In this document: piece after piece, positions 1 to 15,819 of the stretch
Numbering within the stretch: position 1 is the stretch's first letter
How the letters are laid out: each line of letters starts with the position of its first letter
NCBI RefSeq assembly: GCF_004571075.1
Contig: NZ_SPQP01000020.1
Span: 1 to 64,000 of the forward strand
DNA length: 64,000 nt
From: Blastococcus sp. TF02A-35
Lineage (GTDB): Bacteria > Actinomycetota > Actinomycetes > Mycobacteriales > Geodermatophilaceae
Reading direction: 5' to 3'
The notes under the pieces: model-generated
Database searches by the model: none
The model's input: the letters and a program-made list of their open reading frames with translations, nothing else
Told to the model about the DNA's origin: nothing
Position numbers and translations under genes: made by a program

Positions 1-100
1 CAGGAGCACAAAGCCCTGGCACGGGGTATTACTTGGCACTGACTTTCGGCACGCTGTTGAGTTCTCAAGGAGCGGACGCGCAGAAACTCGACCCTTCCGG
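1..100 (-). promoter_or_regulatory. rRNA operon leader with antitermination-like motif (16S gene lies beyond left edge)
   Basis: Read on the minus strand this stretch contains CTTGAGAACTCAACAGCGTG (complement of about 53-72), the nut/boxA-type TTGAGAACTC motif found in actinobacterial 16S rRNA leaders, followed by AT-richer leader sequence running off the left edge. Established knowledge: such motifs precede 16S rRNA and recruit antitermination factors. No mature rRNA sequence is inside the window, so the 16S gene itself is inferred to lie just outside it. The order tyrS then rrn, both on the minus strand, is consistent with this. Confidence 0.75.
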
Positions 101-204
101 GCTTCGTCCCTGGCTGGATGTCCAACTCTACGCCGGTTTCCGGTCGGCCCGCTACCCGCAGGCCCCGGTCCGGCGGCCCTCCCGGGCCGCGCGGCGCAGA
201 GAGA

Positions 205-234
205 AAGTTACACGCCCGTTCACTGCGACGTCAA
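205..234 (-). promoter_or_regulatory. rrn promoter (-35 TTGACG, -10 TAACTT)
   Basis: On the minus strand TTGACG (229-234) and TAACTT (205-210) are separated by 18 bases. Transcription would start near 197 and run left through the rRNA leader. This is the best sigma-70-type promoter visible before the antitermination motif; additional rrn promoters further left cannot be excluded. Confidence 0.6.
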
Positions 235-277
235 ACCCGGGCCCGGGTGACGCCGGACACGCCCTGGAGGCCGGCTC

Positions 278-293
278 CGGACCGGTGGGTCCG
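278..293 (-). terminator. short hairpin directly after tyrS
   Basis: A 6-bp stem CGGACC/GGTCCG with a 4-base loop begins five bases past the tyrS stop codon. There is no T-tract, so it is at best a weak terminator; readthrough from the arg-tyrS operon toward the rRNA operon is possible. Confidence 0.3.
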
Positions 294-297
294 CAGG

Positions 298-1590
298 TCA
301 GGCGCCCCGTCGCACCCCGGCGACGGTCCGCCGTCCTCGGCGCAGGACCAGCCACCCGCCGGGCAGCCAGGCCTCCTCCCCCGGCACGACGTCGGCGTCC
401 GTGACGCGCTCGTTGTTGAGGTAGGCGCCGCCCTCCTTGACGGTCCGCCGCGCCTCCGACAGGGAGCCCACGAGGCCCGTCTGCTGCAGCAGCTGCGCGA
501 CGGTGGGCAGCTCGCCCTCGACCGTCACGCTCCCCGCCTCCTGCAGCGCCGCCGTGAGGGTGCCGGCGTCCAGCGACGCCAGGTCCTCCCGCCCGAACAG
601 CGCCCGCCCCGCGGCCTCGGCCTGGCGGAGCTGCTCCTCCCCGTGGACCAGCCTCGTGAGCTCCTCGGCCAGCGCCCGCTGGGCCGTCCGGGCCGCCGGG
701 CGCTCCACGCTCTCCGCGACGAGCGCCTCCACCTCCTCGGCCGGCCGCTCGGAGTACAGCGGGAGCCAGGCGCGGGCGTCGGCGTCGTCGGCGTTGAGCC
801 AGAACTGGAAGAAGGCGTACGGCGACGTGAGCGCCGGGTCCAGCCAGACGGCGCCGCCCTCGCTCTTGCCGAACTTGGTGCCGTCGGACTTCGTGACCAG
901 CGGCGTGGACAGGGCGTGCACCGACGCCCCCTCGGTGCGGCGCACGAGGTCGATGCCGGCGGTCAGGTTCCCCCACTGGTCCGAGCCGCCGGTCTGCAGG
1001 GTGACCCCGTGCCGCAGGTGCAGCTCGCGGTAGTCGTTGGCCTGCAGGATCTGGTAGCTGAACTCGGTGTAGCTGATGCCGGCCTCGCTGTTCAGCCGGG
1101 CCGACACCGCCTCCTTGGCCAGCATCTTGCTCACGCGGAAGTGCTTGCCCAGGCCGCGCAGGAAGTCGATGGCCGACAGCTCACCGGTCCAGTCGAGGTT
1201 GTTCACGTAGACCGGGCTCTTGAGGCCGTCGGCCTCGGCGGGCAGCTCGAGGAAGGGGGCGACCTGACGGCGGATGCTGTCCACCCAGGCGGCCACGACC
1301 GACGGGTCGTTGAGCTGCCGCTCGGAGGAGGGGCGCGGGTCGCCGATCAGCCCGGTGGCGCCGCCGACGAGGACGACCGGCTGGTGCCCGGCCCGCTGCA
1401 GGGCGCGCAGGACCATGAACTGCAGCAGGTGCCCGACGTGCAGGCTCGGCGCCGTCGGGTCGAAGCCGGCGTAGTAGGCGACGGGGCCCGCGGCGAGGTG
1501 CTCACGCAGCTCGGCCTCGTCGGTGCTCTGGGCGATCAGGCCTCGCCGGTGCAGCTCGTCGATCACTCCGGGGGCGGAAGGCGTGGTCAC
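298..1590 (-). CDS. tyrS: tyrosyl-tRNA synthetase
   Basis: Cytoplasmic class I aminoacyl-tRNA synthetase charging tRNA-Tyr with tyrosine (430 aa, usual length). The N-terminal Rossmann domain has the HIGH-type signature as HVGH (in PSLHVGHLLQF, about residues 45-55), the catalytic core contains the ITYTEFSYQILQ-like tract, the KMSKS loop appears as KFGKS, and the C-terminal S4-like RNA-binding domain ends in the GGAYLNNERV stretch. A much longer frame is open upstream, but the GTG at 1588-1590 is chosen because its GTGA overlaps the stop codon of mpg by 4 bases, implying translational coupling. It is the last gene of the arg cluster and sits directly before the rRNA promoter. Confidence 0.97.
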   Translation of the reverse strand: MTTPSAPGVIDELHRRGLIAQSTDEAELREHLAAGPVAYYAGFDPTAPSLHVGHLLQFMVLRALQRAGHQPVVLVGGATGLIGDPRPSSERQLNDPSVVAAWVDSIRRQVAPFLELPAEADGLKSPVYVNNLDWTGELSAIDFLRGLGKHFRVSKMLAKEAVSARLNSEAGISYTEFSYQILQANDYRELHLRHGVTLQTGGSDQWGNLTAGIDLVRRTEGASVHALSTPLVTKSDGTKFGKSEGGAVWLDPALTSPYAFFQFWLNADDADARAWLPLYSERPAEEVEALVAESVERPAARTAQRALAEELTRLVHGEEQLRQAEAAGRALFGREDLASLDAGTLTAALQEAGSVTVEGELPTVAQLLQQTGLVGSLSEARRTVKEGGAYLNNERVTDADVVPGEEAWLPGGWLVLRRGRRTVAGVRRGA

Positions 1591-2249
1591 GGGAGACCAT
1601 CCTGCCCGGCGCCCCGCCGCCGCGGCTTCCCACCCGCCCGGAACGCGCTCACCGAGGGTGCGCCGGTCTCCCAGAACCGCCACGGCAGCTCGGTCGCCAC
1701 GCTGATGCCGACCCGCGGTCCGGCCGAGATGCCGGCCGGCGCCGGCCCCTGGTGCAGGCGCACCGGGGATGCCGGGTCCAGCAGGTCGGTGTCGAGGTCC
1801 GTAGGCCCGATGGCCAGCGCCTGGGTCAGCCGCGCCGGCCCGCCGGCCAGGTCCCGGGCGGTGCGGGCCGCCGGCCGTCGCGACCGGGCGAGCTCCTCCC
1901 CCACCACGACCTCCCCGGCCCGCAGCAGCACCGCCTCGCCGTCGCCCTCCGGGCCGACGACGACGTTGGCGCACCAGTGGACGCCGTAGGAGAAGTAGAC
2001 GTAGAGCCGCCCCGGCGGGCCGAACATGATCGCCGCGCGCGGCGTCGGCCCGCGGTGGGAGTGGGCGGCCGGGTCGATGCCCGAGCCGGAGTACGCCTCG
2101 ACCTCGGTGAGGCGCAGCGCGGCCGTGCCCTCCGGCCGGTCGGTCACCACCCAGCAGCCCAGCAGCGACCGGGCCACGACGTCGACCGGCCCGAGCAGGT
2201 CCTCCTCGCGCACGAGGGGGCCCGGCCCGGGCCGGGAGGGCTCCGCCAT
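1587..2249 (-). CDS. mpg: 3-methyladenine DNA glycosylase (AAG/MPG family)
   Basis: Base-excision repair glycosylase removing alkylated purines such as 3-methyladenine, releasing the base and leaving an abasic site. At 220 aa it has the normal bacterial AAG length. Visible hallmarks are LLGCWVV near the start, the catalytic Glu in LTEVEAYSG, the HSHRGPTPR segment, the YVYFSYGVHWCANVV strand and, toward the C-terminus, PRVGIS. The ATG start (2247-2249) lies 2 bases after the argH stop, and the stop overlaps the tyrS start. The arg-mpg-tyrS order is seen in other actinomycetes, so the placement is probably ancestral rather than functional. Confidence 0.93.
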   Translation of the reverse strand: MAEPSRPGPGPLVREEDLLGPVDVVARSLLGCWVVTDRPEGTAALRLTEVEAYSGSGIDPAAHSHRGPTPRAAIMFGPPGRLYVYFSYGVHWCANVVVGPEGDGEAVLLRAGEVVVGEELARSRRPAARTARDLAGGPARLTQALAIGPTDLDTDLLDPASPVRLHQGPAPAGISAGPRVGISVATELPWRFWETGAPSVSAFRAGGKPRRRGAGQDGLP

Positions 2250-2251
2250 GC

Positions 2252-7349
<5,098 letters not shown>

Positions 7350-7353
<4 letters not shown>

Positions 7354-8501
7354 GTGGAGTAGGCCGAGTTCTCGTGCACGTAGGCGATGGACAGGTCGTT
7401 GGTCCAGACGGTGGCCTGCTCGGCGCCGGCCCGGAGGTCGACGTCGATGGTGATGGCGCGGCCGGTGAGGTCGACGCCCTCGCGCGGGTCGCCGATGGAG
7501 CCCCCGCGGCAGACGGTGACGCCGTTGATGGTCACGTCGACCTGGTCGGCCTCGAAGGCGGCGTCGGTGGTGCCGATCGCGGCCAGCACCCGGCCCCAGT
7601 TCGGGTCGTTGCCGAACAGGGCCGTCTTGAGCAGGTTGTTGCGCGCGCACGCCCGGCCGGCGGTGAGCGCGTCCTCGACGCTGGCGGCGTTGCGGACGGT
7701 GATCGCGATGTCCTTGGTGGAGCCCTCGGCGTCGGCGAGCAGCTGCATGGCCAGGTCGGTGCAGGCCGCGGTGAGCGCCTCGGTGAGCTCCTCCTCGGAC
7801 GGTGTCGCGCCGGTGGCCCCGTTGGCCATGACGAGCACCGTGTCGTTGGTCGACAGGCACCCGTCGGAGTCGACCCGCTCGAAGCTGACCGCCGTCGCCT
7901 GCTTCAGCGCCCGCTGGAGGACGTCGGGGTCGGCGGTCGCGTCGGTGGTGAGGACGACGAGCATCGTCGCCAGGCTCGGCGCGAGCATGCCGGCGCCCTT
8001 GGCCATGCCGCCGACGGTCCAGCCCTCCCGCTCCTGCACGGTGGTCTTCGGGACGCTGTCGGTGGTCATGATCGCGCGGGCGGCGTCGGGCCCGCCGTCC
8101 TCGCCGAGCGCCTCGACCGCGGCGGTGACGCCGGCGGTGAGCTTGTCCATGGGGAGCCGCACGCCGATCAGCCCGGTGCTGGCGACGGCGACGTCGATCG
8201 CGCCGATGCCCAGCCCGGCCGCGGCGTGCTCGGCGGTGGCGTGGGTGTCCTGGAAGCCCTCCGGGCCGGTGCAGGCGTTGGCCCCGCCGGAGTTGAGGAC
8301 GACGGCACGCACCCGCTGACCGGCGAGGACCTGGCGGCTCCACTGCACGGGCGCGGCCGGGAAGCGGTTGGTGGTGAAGACGGCGGCCGCGGCGTCGTCC
8401 GGCCCGGTGTTGAGGACGACGGCGACGTCGGGGTCGCCGGAGGACTTGAGCCCCGCGGCGACGCCGGCGGCGGAGAACCCCTGCGGGGCGGTGACGCTCA
8501 C
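7350..8501 (-). CDS. argJ: glutamate N-acetyltransferase / amino-acid N-acetyltransferase
   Basis: Bifunctional or monofunctional ornithine acetyltransferase that recycles the acetyl group from N-acetylornithine to glutamate. The 383-aa precursor contains the autocleavage site in [13 protein letters not shown], where the Thr after Ala becomes the nucleophile of the beta chain. The acetyl-cycling route is therefore used here. GTG at 8499-8501 overlaps the argC stop (GTGA) and the stop overlaps argB. Confidence 0.96.
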
Positions 8502-9535
8502 GGTGCGACTCCTACGACCGGGAGGCCGGTGGTCTCGGGGAGGCCCAGGGCGATGTTGGCGCACTGGACCGCCGCTCCGCCGGTGCCCTTGGTCAGGTTG
8601 TCGACGGCGGCCACGACGACCAGCCGGTTCGCGTCGGCGTCGACCGCGAGCTGCAGCGCGACGGTGTTGGCGCCGAGCACCTGCGCCGTGGTGGGCCACT
8701 GGCCCTCGGGCAGCAGGTGGACGAACGGCTCGTCGGCGTAGGCCTGCACGTAGGCGGCGCGGGCGGCCGCGGCGTCGACGCCCGGATCCAGGGGCGCCGA
8801 GCAGGTGGCGAGGATGCCGCGGCTCATGGGCACGAGGGTCGGCGTGAAGCTCACACTCACCGGTCCCCCGGCGGCCTGCGACAGCCCCTGGACCATCTCG
8901 GGGGTGTGCCGGTGCACTCCCCCGACGCCGTAGGCGCTGGCCGCGCCCATGACCTCGCTCCCCAGCAGGTGCGGCTTCGGCGACTTGCCGGCCCCGGACG
9001 TGCCGGAGGCGGCGACCACGACGACGTCGGGCCCGACGATGCCCGCCGCCAGGGCCGGCGCCATGGCGAGGGTGACCGAGGTCGGGTAGCAGCCGGGGAC
9101 GGCGACCCGGGTCGCGCCGGCGATCCTCTCCCGCTGGCCGGGCAGCTCCGGCAGGCCGTAGGGCCAGGTGCCGGCGTGCACGCCGCCGTACCAGCGGTTC
9201 CAGGCAGCGGGGTCGTTGAGCCGGTGGTCCGCGCCGCAGTCGATGACCAGCGTCTCGGCCGGGAGCTGGTCGGCGATGGCCGCGGACTCCCCGTGCGGGA
9301 GCGCCAGGACGACGACGTCGTAGCCGGCGAGGCTCGCCGCGTCGCTGGGCTGCACCTCCATGTCGGCGAAGGGCAGCAGGTGGGGCTGCAGCTCGCCCAG
9401 GCGTCGGCCGGCGCTCGAGTTTGCGTGCACCCCGGCCAGCCGGAGGTTCGGGTGCCCGGCCAGCAGCCGGCACACCTCGCCTCCCGCGTACCCGGTGGCG
9501 CCGGTGACCCCGACCGTCCACGTCTGCGCGTCCAC
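8498..9535 (-). CDS. argC: N-acetyl-gamma-glutamyl-phosphate reductase
   Basis: NADPH-dependent reduction of N-acetylglutamyl phosphate to the semialdehyde. The protein (345 aa from GTG 9533-9535) opens with the Rossmann motif [10 protein letters not shown] and has the catalytic cysteine in VPGCYPT. The open frame continues 9 codons to 9562, but those codons fall inside the ARG-box-like repeats, and GTG 9535 gives the usual family length. No Shine-Dalgarno is visible; a TATGGT hexamer just upstream would place the transcript start at or next to the GTG, so leaderless translation is likely. First gene of the operon. Confidence 0.93.
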   Translation of the reverse strand: MDAQTWTVGVTGATGYAGGEVCRLLAGHPNLRLAGVHANSSAGRRLGELQPHLLPFADMEVQPSDAASLAGYDVVVLALPHGESAAIADQLPAETLVIDCGADHRLNDPAAWNRWYGGVHAGTWPYGLPELPGQRERIAGATRVAVPGCYPTSVTLAMAPALAAGIVGPDVVVVAASGTSGAGKSPKPHLLGSEVMGAASAYGVGGVHRHTPEMVQGLSQAAGGPVSVSFTPTLVPMSRGILATCSAPLDPGVDAAAARAAYVQAYADEPFVHLLPEGQWPTTAQVLGANTVALQLAVDADANRLVVVAAVDNLTKGTGGAAVQCANIALGLPETTGLPVVGVAP

Positions 9536-9574
9536 GATGCATGACCATACACGACCATGCATGAACGTTCATAC
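9535..9574 (-). promoter_or_regulatory. two tandem ARG-box-like sites over the argC promoter
   Basis: Two adjoining 20-base sites share ATGCATGA exactly 20 bases apart (9537 and 9557): CGATGCATGACCATACACGA at 9535-9554 and CCATGCATGAACGTTCATAC at 9555-9574. They resemble actinobacterial ARG boxes of the CCATGCATG-type and are spaced by about two helical turns, as expected for hexameric ArgR. They cover the probable -10 (TATGGT on the minus strand) and the start codon, so binding would block transcription of the whole arg operon. Confidence 0.75.
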
Positions 9575-9677
9575 GGGGTTCACAGGTGAGGGACAGTCAC
9601 CGTCCGCGTTTCTGTCAGCACCCAGCGGCACAGTGGTTCGTGTGCGGCGAGGTGCGCCGCGCAGGGAGGAGCCCACC

Positions 9678-9989
9678 GTGACCGTCGAGGCCTTCGGCAC
9701 CATCGAGCTCGTCGACGAGGAGTCTGGGCCGGTCCTCCTGCTGCGCGGCGAGGTCGACTCGACGGTCGTCGCGCTGTGGGACGCCACGGACCACGACCGC
9801 CGGCCGCCGGTCGCCGTCGACGTCTCCGGCACCACGTTCCTCGACTGCCGCGGCCTGCGCATGGTCGTGCGGGCCACCGAGGAGACCCGGCGCTCCGGCC
9901 GGATCCCCGAGCTGCGCCGGCCGTCGAGCTCGGTGCGCCGCCTGGTCGACCTCTCCGGCGCCACCCCGCTGTTCGCGACCGTCGCCTGA
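9678..9989 (+). CDS. small STAS-domain protein (anti-sigma factor antagonist-like)
   Basis: A 103-aa single-domain protein from GTG 9678 with a good Shine-Dalgarno (GGGAGGAG, 8-9 bases upstream). The fold pattern is STAS: VLLLRGEVDSTVV, then VAVDVSGTTFLDCRGLRMVVRA. In SpoIIAA-type antagonists the loop reads D-S-S/T-G-L with a phosphorylated Ser; here it is DCRGL, so the usual phosphoacceptor is absent at that position. It may be a non-switchable or differently regulated partner of an anti-sigma factor; no partner is nearby. Divergent from argC. Confidence 0.7.
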   Translation: MTVEAFGTIELVDEESGPVLLLRGEVDSTVVALWDATDHDRRPPVAVDVSGTTFLDCRGLRMVVRATEETRRSGRIPELRRPSSSVRRLVDLSGATPLFATVA

Positions 9990-10040
9990 CCCGTCCAGCC
10001 GGTGGCGATGAGTTCCGGCCCGGCCGGAGGTCTGAGCCGT

Positions 10041-10451
10041 ATGACCACCTCACAGGCCACGGCCACCACGCTGACCCAGCTCTCCACCGCGATGTTCACC
10101 GTGCGCGACCAGGACGCCGCGCTCGCCTTCTACACCGACGTCCTCGGCTTCGAGGTCCGCGGCGACCAGCGCTACGGGGAGGCGGGCGAGGACCGCTGGC
10201 TGGAGGTCGCTCCCCGCGGCTCGGCCGCCCGCCTCGCCCTGAACCCGCCCATGGGCGGCGACGAGCCGGGTGGCTCGGCGATCGGCGTCGAGAGCACCGA
10301 CGTCCTCGCCGAGCACGCCCGCCTGGCTGCCCGGGGCGACGTGGAGGTCGGCCCCACCCCGACCCGGGCGCCCGGCGCGCCGCTCCTGTTCGGCGTCACC
10401 GACCCCGACGGCAACATCGTCTGGATCGTCGAGGCCGAGCCGGCCGAGTGA
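10041..10451 (+). CDS. glyoxalase/bleomycin-resistance/dioxygenase (VOC) family protein
   Basis: 136-aa vicinal-oxygen-chelate protein with the paired beta-alpha-beta-beta-beta modules: TAMFTVRDQDAALAFYTDVLGF at the N-terminus and LLFGVTDPDGNIVWIVE at the C-terminus. The ATG at 10041 has GGAGG (10026-10030) ten bases upstream; an upstream in-frame ATG at 10002 lacks such a site. Substrate cannot be deduced. It ends close to the convergent SDR gene. Confidence 0.8.
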   Translation: MTTSQATATTLTQLSTAMFTVRDQDAALAFYTDVLGFEVRGDQRYGEAGEDRWLEVAPRGSAARLALNPPMGGDEPGGSAIGVESTDVLAEHARLAARGDVEVGPTPTRAPGAPLLFGVTDPDGNIVWIVEAEPAE

Positions 10452-10453
10452 GC

Positions 10454-10467
10454 TCCCCGTCCGGGGA
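10454..10467. terminator. short hairpin between convergent genes
   Basis: TCCCC, loop GTCC, GGGGA lies between the VOC gene (plus) and the SDR gene (minus). The stem is only 5 bp and has no T-tract, so the call is weak. Confidence 0.3.
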
Positions 10468-10473
10468 CCGGGC

Positions 10474-11269
10474 TCAGGCCAGCGGGTCGGTGTCGCCGTA
10501 GGGGCGCAGGCGGAGCCGGCGGGCGGCGTCCTCGGGCGAGGTCGCCCGCAGCACGTCGAGGTCGTCCTTGCCCGCCCGCACGAAGCGGCCGGTCCACTGG
10601 TCGAGCTCGCCGGCGGCGATCGCGGCGACCAGCTCGACGACGGCCTCCGGCGGCGTCCAGTCCGTGAACCCCTGCCACATGTGCATCGAGCGGGTCATGG
10701 GGGTGTCGACGACGCCCGGCGCCACGTCGAAGGCGCGCACGTCGGAGCCCTCGAGCGCGGTGGCCAGCGACTCGGTGAGCCGCATCAGCCCGGTCTTGGC
10801 GACCGAGTAGGCCGAGTAGTCGGGGTTGGCCCGGGTGCTCATGCCGCTGGCGATGTTCACGACCCGCCCGCGGTTGCGCAGCACCATCCACGGCACCACG
10901 TGGCGGATGGTCAGCTGCGCGCCGCGGACGTGGCTGGCGACGACGTCCCACCACTGGTCGGCGTCGGCCTCCCACACCGGGACCTCGTACTCGTCGATCA
11001 GCCCGGCGTTGTTGACCAGCAGGTCGACCTGGCCCAGCTTCTCCACCACCTCCGCGACCGCGGCCTCGACCGACGCGCGGTCGGTGACGTCGGCGGCCAC
11101 GGCCAGGGTGCGGGCACCGGTGGCCGACGCGACCTCGTCCATCGCTGTGCGCAGCCGGTCGGCGTCCCGGGCGAGCCCGGCCACCGCCATGCCGCGGGCG
11201 GCCAGCCCCTCGACGAGGTGCCGGCCGATCCCGGTGGACGCCCCGGTCACCAGGGCCACGCCGGACAGC

Positions 11270-11277
<8 letters not shown>
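10474..11277 (-). CDS. short-chain dehydrogenase/reductase
   Basis: 267-aa classical SDR, NAD(P)-dependent. Cofactor motif TGASTGIG near the N-terminus, NNAG, catalytic Ser in NIASGMS and the YSAYSVAKTG motif with Tyr and Lys. The GTG start (11275-11277) lies inside the end of pheT, overlapping it by 8 bases, so it is translated from the pheST transcript. The C-terminal tail (TSPEDAARRLRLRPYGDTDP) is longer than in many SDRs. Substrate unknown. Confidence 0.88.
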
Positions 11278-14856
<3,579 letters not shown>

Positions 14857-14907
14857 CTAGAACGACCGCGGGCGCGCACCGGCGCGGACCGGACCCGGGA
14901 GGTGGGC

Positions 14908-15750
14908 GTGGCGGTCGTCCTCGCGCTGGCGTCGGCCGTCGTCTACGGGGCCTCGGACTTCCTCGGCGGGCTGGCCAGCCGCAGGGCGTCGGTGTTCGCC
15001 GTCGTCGCCCTCTCCCAGCTCGCGGGCCTGGCCGCGCTGCTCGTCCTCCTCCCCTGGCTCGGCGGCCCGGTGACCGCCGCCGACGTCGGCTGGGGGGCCG
15101 CCGCCGGCCTGGCGGGCTCCACCGGCCTGCTGGTCTTCTTCCGAGCGCTGGCCACCGGCGTCATGAGCGTGGTCGCCCCGGTCACCGCCGTCACCGCCGC
15201 GGCCGTCCCGGTCCTGGTCGGTCTGCTGGGCGGCGAACGCATCGGGCCGTGGGCCGCCGCCGGCATCCTGCTCGCGCTGGTCGCCGTCGTCCTCGTCTCG
15301 GCCGAGGGCGGTCTGCGCGCGCTGCGGGCCGCGCGGCCGGGCAGCCTCCTCCCGGCCCTGCTCGCCGGCACGGCGTTCGGGTTCTTCTTCGTCCTCCTGG
15401 ACCGGACCTCGGAGGACGCCGGCCTCACACCTCTGGTCGCCGCGCGCGCCGCCTCGGTCGGGCTGGTCCTGCTGGTCGCGCTCGCCGGGCGCCGGTCGGT
15501 CCGCCCGACGAGGGCCGCGCTGCCGCTGGTCGTCGTCTCCGGCGTCGGCGACATGGCGGCCAACGCGCTGTTCCTGCTCGCCACCCAGGCCGGCGGTCCG
15601 CTGGCGATCACCGGGGTGCTCGCCTCGCTGTACCCGGTGAGCACCGTCGTCCTCGCCCAGCTCGTGCTGCGCGAGCGGCTGGTGCCCGCCCAGGTGGCCG
15701 GGCTGACGACGGCGGCCGCGGCGGTCGTGCTGATCACGCTGCCGGCCTGA
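14908..15750 (+). CDS. EamA/DMT-superfamily transporter
   Basis: 280-aa integral membrane protein with ten predicted hydrophobic segments arranged as two EamA repeats of five, beginning VVLALASAVVYGASDFLGG and VLASLYPVSTVVLAQLVLRER, the latter being the typical second-repeat signature. Drug/metabolite transporter superfamily; the substrate is unknown. GTG 14908 is chosen because GGGAGG (14897-14902) lies 5 bases upstream. Confidence 0.85.
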   Translation: MAVVLALASAVVYGASDFLGGLASRRASVFAVVALSQLAGLAALLVLLPWLGGPVTAADVGWGAAAGLAGSTGLLVFFRALATGVMSVVAPVTAVTAAAVPVLVGLLGGERIGPWAAAGILLALVAVVLVSAEGGLRALRAARPGSLLPALLAGTAFGFFFVLLDRTSEDAGLTPLVAARAASVGLVLLVALAGRRSVRPTRAALPLVVVSGVGDMAANALFLLATQAGGPLAITGVLASLYPVSTVVLAQLVLRERLVPAQVAGLTTAAAAVVLITLPA

Positions 15751-15819
15751 CCTCCCCCTTCGGGGTGGGACGCCGCGGCTCGGCTTCGGTCCGGGCACCG
15801 AGCGGCCGATCGACGACCC

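Noticed and set aside
118-1989. 623-codon plus-strand frame antisense to tyrS and mpg
   Set aside because: High-GC shadow: tyrS and mpg on the other strand have complete family motifs; the plus-strand translation is Arg/Pro/Gly-rich with no conserved pattern. The same applies to the other long antisense frames across the window.
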